This document shows, piece after piece, positions 57,932-64,000 of a DNA stretch of 64,000 nt. Numbering within the stretch: position 1 is the first letter of the stretch; every line of letters begins with the position of its first letter. The stretch is taken from positions 1-64,000 of the forward strand of contig PHAR01000003.1 in NCBI GenBank assembly GCA_002840405.1, in the 5' to 3' direction. Position numbers and translations under genes: made by a program. The notes under the pieces are model-generated. The model did no database searches, had not been told where the DNA came from, and saw nothing but the letters and a program-made list of their open reading frames with translations. This DNA is from Deltaproteobacteria bacterium HGW-Deltaproteobacteria-8. GTDB lineage: Bacteria; Desulfobacterota; Desulfovibrionia; Desulfovibrionales; Desulfovibrionaceae.

Positions 57932-59053
57932 ATGACAATCCCCCCGAAGCACATTCCTCCCGAATACGCGCTGGCCAGCTATGTTTACGAGCTGCCGCCC
58001 GAGCGCATCGCCCGCCGCCCGGCAGACGCCCGCGACGGCTCAAGGTTGCTGGTGGTCGACCGCGGCGCCGAAGACTCGCCCGAAGACCTGCGCTTCACGG
58101 ACCTGCCCGAGATCCTGGCCCGGCGCTATCCCCGGGGAGCGCTGTTGATCGCAAACAATTCCAGGGTGTTCCCGGCGCGCGTGTTCGGCCGCAGGCACAC
58201 CGGCGGGCGGGTGGAGCTGCTGCTCCTGACGCCCCTGCCGCTGCTCGACGTGGCCCCCTGCCCAGGCGAGGGAGGCTGGCTTTGCGCCGAGGCCGAGGGC
58301 CTGGTGCGCACGGCCAAGCGCATGAAAGAGGGCGAGGCCGCAGAGTTCGACGCGCCCTTGCGCGTGGTCCTGCTCGAGCGCGGGGAGTACGGCCGCTGCC
58401 GCCTGCGCCTGGAATGGCAGGGAGACCTGCAGACGATCTTCAACGACATCGGGCATATGCCCCTGCCTCCGTACCTGGAGCGGGAGGATGACATAAGCGA
58501 CCGCGAGCGCTACCAGACCACCTACGCCGACGCGGGCAAGGCCGGGAGCGTGGCCGCGCCCACGGCCGGGCTGCACTTCACGCCCGAGGTGCGGCAGCGG
58601 CTCGCGGCCAAGGGCTTTCCCTGGGCCGAGGTGACGCTGTACGTGGGCTACGGGACCTTCAGCCCGGTGCGGGCCGGGGACATTCGCGAGCACAAGATGC
58701 ATGCCGAGCACGTGGAGGTGCCCGAGGCAACAGCCAGCGCCATCCGCGAGGCCAAGGCCGCTGGCCTGCCGGTCATCGCCGTGGGCACCACCAGCGCGCG
58801 CAGCCTGGAGGGCATGCACCAGGCCCTGGGCGAGGTCGCGGCCTTTGCCGGAGATACAAGGATCTACATTACGCCCGGCTACGAATTTCGTGTCGTGGAC
58901 GCATTGCTCACCAATTTTCATTTGCCAGAATCAAGTCTCCTGATTATGGTCTCGGCCCTAGCGGGCCGTGCGCGCATCCTGCATGCGTACGGCGTTGCGC
59001 TGGCCCGGGAGTACCGGTTTTTCTCCTACGGCGACGCCATGCTCATTGTCTGA
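57932..59053 (+). CDS. queA: S-adenosylmethionine:tRNA ribosyltransferase-isomerase
   Basis: Transfers and isomerises the ribosyl group of SAM to 7-aminomethyl-7-deazaguanine in tRNA, giving epoxyqueuosine. 373 residues, slightly long. Motifs: ALIANNSRVFPARVFGRR, EWQGDLQTIFNDIGHMPLPPYLER then EDDISDRERYQTTYA, AAPTAGLHFT and AVGTTSARSLE. The ATG at 57932 is where family similarity begins; an AAGAG lies upstream. The product is processed by QueH, encoded at 18807. The ferredoxin gene follows after 48 nt. Confidence 0.95.
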   Translation: MTIPPKHIPPEYALASYVYELPPERIARRPADARDGSRLLVVDRGAEDSPEDLRFTDLPEILARRYPRGALLIANNSRVFPARVFGRRHTGGRVELLLLTPLPLLDVAPCPGEGGWLCAEAEGLVRTAKRMKEGEAAEFDAPLRVVLLERGEYGRCRLRLEWQGDLQTIFNDIGHMPLPPYLEREDDISDRERYQTTYADAGKAGSVAAPTAGLHFTPEVRQRLAAKGFPWAEVTLYVGYGTFSPVRAGDIREHKMHAEHVEVPEATASAIREAKAAGLPVIAVGTTSARSLEGMHQALGEVAAFAGDTRIYITPGYEFRVVDALLTNFHLPESSLLIMVSALAGRARILHAYGVALAREYRFFSYGDAMLIV

Positions 59054-59101
59054 AATAGCCAGGACTGGCGCGGGTTTCCCGCCCAGCAAAGGGGTCTTGT
59101 A

Positions 59102-59335
59102 ATGTCCCGCATAGTGGTAACGGAAGAGCGCTGCAAGGGCTGCCTGCTCTGCACAACGGTCTGCCCGGTTTCGATCATCCGGCAGAGCGAGCGCATCAAC
59201 CAGCAAGGATACAAGGTCGCCGAGGTGGGCGCGGACGACATGGGCAAATGCACAGGCTGCACCTCCTGCGCCACCATCTGCCCGGACATGGCCATCGAAG
59301 TCTGGCGCACCAAAAAGTCCAAGAAGGCGGCGTAG
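59102..59335 (+). CDS. Ferredoxin subunit of 2-oxoacid:acceptor oxidoreductase
   Basis: 77 residues with two 4Fe-4S motifs: CKGCLLCTTVCP and CTGCTSCATICP. It is the delta (KorD/VorA-like) subunit that takes electrons from the thiamine-diphosphate centre. AAAGGGG lies before the ATG. It is followed by the alpha subunit after 1 nt and by beta and gamma, so the four genes form one operon. Confidence 0.92.
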   Translation: MSRIVVTEERCKGCLLCTTVCPVSIIRQSERINQQGYKVAEVGADDMGKCTGCTSCATICPDMAIEVWRTKKSKKAA

Positions 59336-59336
59336 C

Positions 59337-60428
59337 ATGGCAGGAAAAAACGAGCTCACCTTCGTCAAGGGCAACGAGGCCATCGCCATGGGCGCGCTGG
59401 ACGCGGGCTGCCTGTGCTTCTTCGGCTATCCCATCACCCCCCAGAACGACATCCCGGAATACATGTCCAAGGCCATCTACGAGGTCGGCGGCGAGTTCGT
59501 CCAGGCCGAGAGCGAGGTGGCTGCGGCCAACATGCTGCTGGGCGCGGGCGCCTGCGGCGTGCGGGCCATGACGAGCTCCTCCAGCCCGGGCATGAGCCTG
59601 AAGCAGGAGGCCATCAGCTACATGGCCGGCAGCGACATCCCGGCGGTCATCGTGAACGTGAGCCGTGGCGGCCCGGGCCTGGGCGACATCGGCCCCAGCC
59701 AAGGCGACTATTTCCAGTCCACGCGCGGCGGCGGCCACGGCGACTACCGCCTGCTGGTGCTGGCCCCGTCGAGCGCCCAGGAAGCCTACGACATGACCCA
59801 CAAGGCCTTTGACCTGGCCTTTGCCTACCGCAGCCCGGTGCTCATCCTGGGCGACGCCATCGTGGGCCAGATGAAGGAGCCCATCCGCCGTCGCCAGGGG
59901 ACCACGGCCGCATCGAACGAGGGCGCGCAGTGGCGACTGGAAGGCACGGCCGCTGGCCTCAAGCCCGGCAAGAAGCCCAGGGAGCACCGCATTCTCAAGT
60001 CGTTGTTCCTGAGCGATGGCGAGCTGGCCGGGCAGAACCAGAAGCTCCAGGCCAAGTACGAGGCCTGGAAGGACCTGGTGGAGTTCGAGACCTTTGAGGT
60101 CAAGGACGCCGAGCTGGTGGTGGTGGCCTTCGGCTCCATCGGCCGCATCGCCAAGAACGCGGTGCGCGCGCTGCGCAAGAAGGGCAAGAAGGTCGGCCTG
60201 TTCCGGCCCAAGACCCTGTACCCCTTCCCTGAGAAGGCCCTGGCCAAATTGGCCAAGGAAGGCAAGCGCTTCCTGACCATTGAGCACAACCTGGGCCAGA
60301 TGGTGGAGGACGTGCGGCTGTCCGTGCGCAAGCATGCCGACTCCGAGCTGTTCTGCGTCTACCCCGGCAACATGCCCAGCCCAGATGATTTTGAAGCGCC
60401 CATCCTGCGCGCGCTGGGGAGGAAATAA
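59337..60428 (+). CDS. 2-oxoacid:ferredoxin oxidoreductase alpha subunit (Kor/Vor type)
   Basis: Pyrimidine-domain subunit of a CoA-dependent oxidoreductase that oxidises 2-oxoglutarate or branched-chain 2-oxoacids with ferredoxin, or runs in reverse. 363 residues. KGNEAIAMGALDAGCLCFFGYPITPQNDIPEYM, SSSPGMSLKQEAISYMAGSDIPAVIVNVSRGGPGLGDIGPSQGDY and GDYRLLVLAPSSAQEAYDMTHKAF are typical of VorB/KorA. Which oxoacid is used cannot be decided. Start ATG is 1 nt after the ferredoxin stop. Confidence 0.94.
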   Translation: MAGKNELTFVKGNEAIAMGALDAGCLCFFGYPITPQNDIPEYMSKAIYEVGGEFVQAESEVAAANMLLGAGACGVRAMTSSSSPGMSLKQEAISYMAGSDIPAVIVNVSRGGPGLGDIGPSQGDYFQSTRGGGHGDYRLLVLAPSSAQEAYDMTHKAFDLAFAYRSPVLILGDAIVGQMKEPIRRRQGTTAASNEGAQWRLEGTAAGLKPGKKPREHRILKSLFLSDGELAGQNQKLQAKYEAWKDLVEFETFEVKDAELVVVAFGSIGRIAKNAVRALRKKGKKVGLFRPKTLYPFPEKALAKLAKEGKRFLTIEHNLGQMVEDVRLSVRKHADSELFCVYPGNMPSPDDFEAPILRALGRK

Positions 60429-60430
60429 CC

Positions 60431-61384
60431 ATGGCCAAGGCAAAAAGCGCGGCCAAGGCGGCACCGGCTCCCAAGGCCGGAGCGCCCAAGGCTGCGGTGA
60501 AGAAAACTGCGGCAAAGAAGACAGCGGCGTCCAAGGTCGCACCTGCTCCCAAGAAGACGGTGGCCAAGGCTGCGGAGAACGAGGAGCTGGTTTTCACCCG
60601 CCCGGCAGCCCTGGCTGACCGCGCCACCCATTACTGCCCCGGCTGCCACCATGGCATCGCCCACCGCATGGTGGCCGAGCTGCTGGACGAGATGGACCTG
60701 GCCGGGCGCACCGTGGCCGCCAGCGCCATCGGCTGCTCCGTGTTCCTGTACAACTACATCAAGGTCGACACGGTGGAGTCCCCGCACGGCCGCGCCCCGG
60801 CCGTGGCCACGGGCATCAAGCGCGCACGCGGCGACAAGTTCGTCTTCACCTACCAGGGCGACGGCGACCTGGCCTCCATCGGCATGGCCGAGATCATGCA
60901 CGCGGCCAACCGCGGCGAGCGCATCACGGTCGTGTTCGTGAACAACACCGTGTACGGCATGACCGGCGGCCAGATGGCCCCGACCACCCTCATCGGCCAG
61001 AAGACCACCACCTGCCCCGGCGGCCGATGCAAGGACCGCGAGGGCGCGCCCATCCGCATGGCCGAGATCATCGCCCAGCTGGGCGGCACGGCCTTCTGCG
61101 CGCGCGGAAGCCTGGACTCGGTGAAGAACATCAGGCAGGCCAAGAAGTACATGCGCCAGGCCTTCGAGGCCCAGACCAAGGGCCTGGGCTTCGGCTTCGT
61201 GGAGCTCTTGTCCGGCTGCCCCACCAACTGGCGCCTGAGCCCGGTGGCGGCCAACAAGCGCATCACCGACGAGATGATCCCGTACTTCCCGCTGGGCGTG
61301 TACAAGGAGCTTGAGGGCGACGCCACCTGCGGTTCCCTGATCGCCCCCGGCACAGCCGCTGGCGGCGCAGGAGAAGGCAAATGA
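60431..61384 (+). CDS. 2-oxoacid:ferredoxin oxidoreductase beta subunit with Ala/Lys-rich N-terminus
   Basis: 317 residues; the usual Kor/Vor beta subunit has about 260-280. The extra N-terminal 50 residues (MAKAKSAAKAAPAPKAGAPK...TVAKAAENEE) are made almost only of Ala, Lys and Pro. Then thiamine-diphosphate-binding domain: HYCPGCHHGIAHR, IGCSVFLYNYIKVDTVESPHGRAPAVATGIKRA, the GDGD...N motif YQGDGDLASIGMAEIMHAANRGERITVVFVNN then TVYGMTGGQMAPTT, and TCPGGR. Catalytically complete. It overlaps the gamma gene by 4 nt (ATGA). Confidence 0.93.
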   Translation: MAKAKSAAKAAPAPKAGAPKAAVKKTAAKKTAASKVAPAPKKTVAKAAENEELVFTRPAALADRATHYCPGCHHGIAHRMVAELLDEMDLAGRTVAASAIGCSVFLYNYIKVDTVESPHGRAPAVATGIKRARGDKFVFTYQGDGDLASIGMAEIMHAANRGERITVVFVNNTVYGMTGGQMAPTTLIGQKTTTCPGGRCKDREGAPIRMAEIIAQLGGTAFCARGSLDSVKNIRQAKKYMRQAFEAQTKGLGFGFVELLSGCPTNWRLSPVAANKRITDEMIPYFPLGVYKELEGDATCGSLIAPGTAAGGAGEGK

Positions 61385-62349
61385 GCAGATACCTCGACGT
61401 GATCATGGCCGGATTCGGCGGCCAGGGCGTGCTGTTGATCGGCAACCTGCTGGCCTACGCGGGCATGCGCGAGAAGCTCCAGGTGACCTACATCCCGGTC
61501 TACGGGGTCGAGATGCGCGGCGGCACGGCCAACTGCACCGTGGTGCTCTCCGATGAAGAGATCGGCTCGCCCATCATCAACCAGCCGTTGAGCCTTATCG
61601 TCATGAACCGCCCGAGCCTGGACAAGTTCCAGCCCAAGCTCAAGGACGGCGGCATCCAGATCGTCAACTCCTCCCTCGTGGACGAGGGCCTGGTGGAGCG
61701 TGGCGGTCGCATCAGAAGTGTGCTTGTTCCGGCCAATGAACTGGCCGACAAGGTCGGCAATCCACGCGCGGTGAACACGATCATGCTCGGGGCGTTTGTG
61801 GCCGCCACGGGCATGGTGCGCTTGTCCACCGTGGAGGATTGTCTGACAGAGGTGATGGCAGCCAAGATCGTTGCAATCAACGTCACAGCACTGCGCACTG
61901 GCGCGGAGTACGCGATGAAGCAGCTCGAAAAGGCCAAGAAGACCGCACCTGCTCCCAAGACCCCCGCGAAAGCCCCGGCCAAGGCTCCGGCCAAGGCGCC
62001 TGCCAAGGCTCCCGCGAAAGCCCCTGCCAAGGCCCCTGCCAAGGCCCCTGCGAAGGCTCCGGCTAAGGCTCCGGCTAAGGCACCCGCCAAGGCTCCTGCG
62101 AAGGCCCCTGCCAAGGCTCCTGCCAAGAAGGCCCCTGCCAAGGCTCCTGCCAAGAAGGCCCCTGCGAAGGCACCTGCCAAGGCTCCTGCCAAGAAGGCCC
62201 CTGCGAAGGCACCCGCCAAGGCCCCTGCCAAGGCCCCTGCCAAGGCTCCGGCCAAGGCCCCTGCCAAGGCCCCGGCCAAACCCGCAGCCAAGAAACCTGT
62301 TGCCAAGAAGCCTGCGGCCAAGAAGCCCGCTGCGCCGAAGAAGAAGTAG
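61381..62349 (+). CDS. 2-oxoacid:ferredoxin oxidoreductase gamma subunit with AKAP-repeat tail
   Basis: 322 residues. Residues 1-183 form a complete gamma domain (GFGGQGVLLIGNLLAYAG, YIPVYGVEMRGGTANCTVVLSDEEIGSPII, NTIMLGAFVAATGMV). From about 184 to the end runs a tail of Ala, Pro and Lys only, with roughly thirty tetrapeptide units of the AKAP/PAKA type, closing in PAAKKPVAKKPAAKK. It resembles the tail of bacterial histone-H1-like proteins and should be disordered and strongly positive. At DNA level the tail is a degenerate 12-bp tandem repeat (GCCAAGGCTCCT type, 61960-62285). The frame stays open throughout. Confidence 0.92.
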   Translation: MSRYLDVIMAGFGGQGVLLIGNLLAYAGMREKLQVTYIPVYGVEMRGGTANCTVVLSDEEIGSPIINQPLSLIVMNRPSLDKFQPKLKDGGIQIVNSSLVDEGLVERGGRIRSVLVPANELADKVGNPRAVNTIMLGAFVAATGMVRLSTVEDCLTEVMAAKIVAINVTALRTGAEYAMKQLEKAKKTAPAPKTPAKAPAKAPAKAPAKAPAKAPAKAPAKAPAKAPAKAPAKAPAKAPAKAPAKAPAKKAPAKAPAKKAPAKAPAKAPAKKAPAKAPAKAPAKAPAKAPAKAPAKAPAKPAAKKPVAKKPAAKKPAAPKKK

Positions 62350-62357
62350 ACCTATTT

Positions 62358-63176
62358 GTGACAGCGCCATACGGGATCATCGGCTGGCCCCTGGGCCACA
62401 GCAAGAGCCCGCTCTTGCACAACTGGGGGCTGCGTACGAGCGGTCTGCCTGGCACGTACGAGGCTTGGCCTACCGAGCCGAAGAAGCTCAAGGCCTTCAT
62501 GGCCGAGGTGCGCGCACGCCATATCAAGGGCGTGAGCGTGACCATTCCGCACAAGCAGGCGGTCATGCCCTTTCTGGATGGACTCACCGATCGCGCCACA
62601 CGCGTGGGGGCGGTGAACACCCTGTTCTGGGCTGACGGCAAACTCCTGGGCGACAACACCGACGTGGCCGGGATCGTGGCCCCGCTCGTTCCGCACCGGG
62701 AGGCCATCGCCTCGGCCCTGGTGCTGGGCGCGGGCGGGGCTGCGCGCGCTGCCTGCGCGGCCCTGCAGGAGCTCGGCGTGGCCGAGATCGCCGTGGCCAA
62801 CCGCACCGCGAAAAAGGCCGGGCTTCTGGCGCAAGACTTTGGCATCACCGCTGTGGAGTGGGAGGGGCGCGCCGCACGCCCCTGGTCGCTTCTGGTGAAC
62901 ACCACGCCGCTGGGCATGAAGGGCGAGCACCAGGACCAGTCGCCCTGGCCCAAGGACGGCTTTGGGGGCGTGGGCCTGGTCTTTGACCTGGTGTACAACC
63001 CCGTGCGCACGGTGTTGCTGCAGGATGCCAAAAACGCCGGGGTTACGGTGCTCTCGGGCCTGCAGATGTTCTTGCAGCAAGGCCTGGCCCAGTTCGAGAT
63101 CTGGACCGGGGTCAAGCTCGACGAGAAGGGCGCGCGCCAGCTTTTGATGATGGATCTGCTGGCCACCGGCGGGTAG
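62358..63176 (+). CDS. aroE: Shikimate dehydrogenase
   Basis: Reduces 3-dehydroshikimate with NADPH in aromatic amino-acid synthesis. 272 residues, normal length. Starts GTG 8 nt after the gamma-subunit stop (no ATG fits the conserved beginning PYGIIGWPLGHSKSPLLHN). VSVTIPHKQAVM (catalytic Lys), NTLFWADGKLLGDNTDVAGI (catalytic Asp) and NADP-binding GAGGAARAACAAL are all present. Likely read through from the oxidoreductase operon. Confidence 0.95.
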   Translation: MTAPYGIIGWPLGHSKSPLLHNWGLRTSGLPGTYEAWPTEPKKLKAFMAEVRARHIKGVSVTIPHKQAVMPFLDGLTDRATRVGAVNTLFWADGKLLGDNTDVAGIVAPLVPHREAIASALVLGAGGAARAACAALQELGVAEIAVANRTAKKAGLLAQDFGITAVEWEGRAARPWSLLVNTTPLGMKGEHQDQSPWPKDGFGGVGLVFDLVYNPVRTVLLQDAKNAGVTVLSGLQMFLQQGLAQFEIWTGVKLDEKGARQLLMMDLLATGG

Positions 63177-63200
63177 AAAGTTCCTGCGGCGTTTTCGCGA

Positions 63201-63224
63201 CCAGGGGCGGCTTGCCGCCCCTGG
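63201..63224. terminator. Hairpin after aroE, possible terminator
   Basis: CCAGGGGCGG/CCGCCCCTGG stem (10 bp, loop CTTG), 25 nt past the aroE stop codon. No T-tract follows directly (ATCCACCTCTTTT). The same CCAGGGGC/GCCCCTGG type of hairpin occurs in repeat element A. Confidence 0.45.
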
Positions 63225-63372
63225 ATCCACCTCTTTTCCCTCTCCCCCCTGAGGCCCGCCAGGTATCAGATGGCGCAGCACGAGGCGTCTTGGCGCAACG
63301 TGGCGCGAACACCCGGCGGGAGGCTCCACAGCCCCCTGTCTGCCTTGTGCGGCAGGCGTTCCGGGCGCGCAC

Positions 63373-63401
63373 TTGACCTTTGCCGCCATCTGGGGGATGA
63401 T
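63373..63401 (+). promoter_or_regulatory. Putative sigma70 promoter of prfC
   Basis: -35 TTGACC (63373-63378), 17-nt spacer, -10 GATGAT (63396-63401), giving a leader of about 50 nt. The remaining gap (63225-63372) shows nothing I can name. Confidence 0.4.
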
Positions 63402-63457
63402 TCCGCGATTTTTCGGCTACGCGCGAGCCATCGCGCAAGGCCAAATTTGGAGTACAT

Positions 63458-64000
63458 GTGACCGATCCCCAGTTCGAAAAAGATCTCGCCCGGGAGACCA
63501 ATCGCCGCCGCACCTTCGGCATCATCAGCCACCCGGACGCAGGCAAGACCACCCTCACCGAAAAGCTTCTGCTCTTCGGCGGCGCCATCCAGATGGCCGG
63601 CACCGTCAAAGCCCGCAAAGCCGCGCGCTACGCCACAAGCGACTGGATGGCCATGGAGCGCGAGCGCGGCATCTCCGTCACCAGCTCGGTGATGCAGTTC
63701 GAGTACGAAGGCTACGCCATCAACCTGCTGGACACCCCGGGCCACCAGGACTTCTCCGAGGACACCTACCGCGTGCTCACGGCCGTGGACTCCGCAGTCA
63801 TGGTCATCGACTCGGCCAAGGGCGTGGAGACCCAGACCAAGAAGCTCATGGAGGTCTGCCGCCTGCGCGACACGCCCATCCTGACCTTCATCAACAAGAT
63901 GGACCGCGAGGGCCGCGAGCCGCTGGACCTGCTCACCGACATCGAGGAGAGCTTAGGGATCGAGTGCGCGGCCATGACCTGGCCCATCGGCATGGGCAAG
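63458..64000 (+). CDS. prfC: Peptide chain release factor 3 (5' part, cut by window edge)
   Basis: GTPase that recycles RF1/RF2 after termination. Only 181 codons lie in the window. GTG start with GGAG 8 nt upstream; the protein opens [37 protein letters not shown] (G1), then [15 protein letters not shown] (G2), [16 protein letters not shown] (G3) and [16 protein letters not shown] (G4). These match RF3 rather than EF-G, as [15 protein letters not shown] and the DPLDLL-like helix show. Confidence 0.95.
   Translation, partial: MTDPQFEKDLARETNRRRTFGIISHPDAGKTTLTEKLLLFGGAIQMAGTVKARKAARYATSDWMAMERERGISVTSSVMQFEYEGYAINLLDTPGHQDFSEDTYRVLTAVDSAVMVIDSAKGVETQTKKLMEVCRLRDTPILTFINKMDREGREPLDLLTDIEESLGIECAAMTWPIGMGK

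Noticed and set aside
61960-62285. CRISPR-like direct repeats
   Set aside because: Units of 12 bp without unique spacers, in frame inside a gene; a coding tandem repeat.
61500-62321. Minus-strand frame of Ala/Gly/Phe/Leu repeats opposite the AKAP tail
   Set aside because: It is the reverse reading of the 12-bp tandem repeat; plus-strand family match is unambiguous.

Overview
The window is a GC-rich chromosomal segment of a Gram-negative, flagellated, apparently anaerobic bacterium. It most resembles the Desulfovibrio group (Desulfobacterota). This rests on the order dnaA-dnaN-gyrB-gyrA, a four-subunit 2-oxoacid:ferredoxin oxidoreductase, a DUF39 homocysteine-biosynthesis protein, an LPS-heptose kinase, NtrC-type signalling and many exported lipoproteins. 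The assignment is inference from gene content, since no rRNA is present. I recognised no tRNA, rRNA, CRISPR array or insertion sequence.

Layout. 1-5 kb: uvrA and a solitary phage-type terminase gene, both on the minus strand. 5-8 kb: a histidine kinase and NtrC-type regulator pair. 8-24 kb: a methyltransferase, peroxiredoxin, M16C metalloprotease, DUF554 membrane protein, tRNA m1A58 methyltransferase, radical SAM protein, RNase E/G, queH, a PocR-PAS-GGDEF diguanylate cyclase, a BON lipoprotein and a glycosyltransferase. 24-30.7 kb (minus strand): a degenerate CCA-transferase/HD protein, pyrC, pyrB, an amidohydrolase and DUF39. 30.7-39.8 kb: a likely oriC, then dnaA, dnaN, gyrB, gyrA and a TPR lipoprotein. 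39.8-46.6 kb: a small exported protein, a frameshifted O-methyltransferase, fliL-fliN-fliO-fliP-fliQ, a GT39 glycosyltransferase, an excisionase-like HTH gene and a partner of unknown function. 46.7-57.7 kb: pfk, an exported protein, rfaE1, parB, a zinc-ribbon protein, parA with a perfect parS, a sugar-nucleotide epimerase, coaBC, a lipoprotein and a MerR-like coiled-coil protein. 57.9-64 kb: queA, ferredoxin plus the three other subunits of the 2-oxoacid oxidoreductase, aroE and the start of prfC.

Two things stand out. First, a family of non-coding elements of about 150-350 bp, bounded by GCCTCCGGCGGCC-type terminal inverted repeats, sits just 3' of stop codons throughout the first 24 kb. 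Most copies carry a perfect 20-bp stem-loop whose arms differ between copies by paired, compensating substitutions; in one copy the whole stem has been replaced by an unrelated 20-bp stem. All copies point the same way and lack a U-tract, so they are not ordinary intrinsic terminators. Second, two subunits of the oxoacid oxidoreductase carry histone-H1-like Ala/Lys/Pro tails, about 139 residues long on the gamma subunit.

Genes that work together: the origin, topoisomerase and ParABS genes form the replication and segregation core; pyrB and pyrC give two consecutive steps of pyrimidine synthesis; queH and queA both serve queuosine synthesis but lie far apart; the fli genes encode motor and export-gate parts; rfaE1, the epimerase and the glycosyltransferases serve the cell surface.
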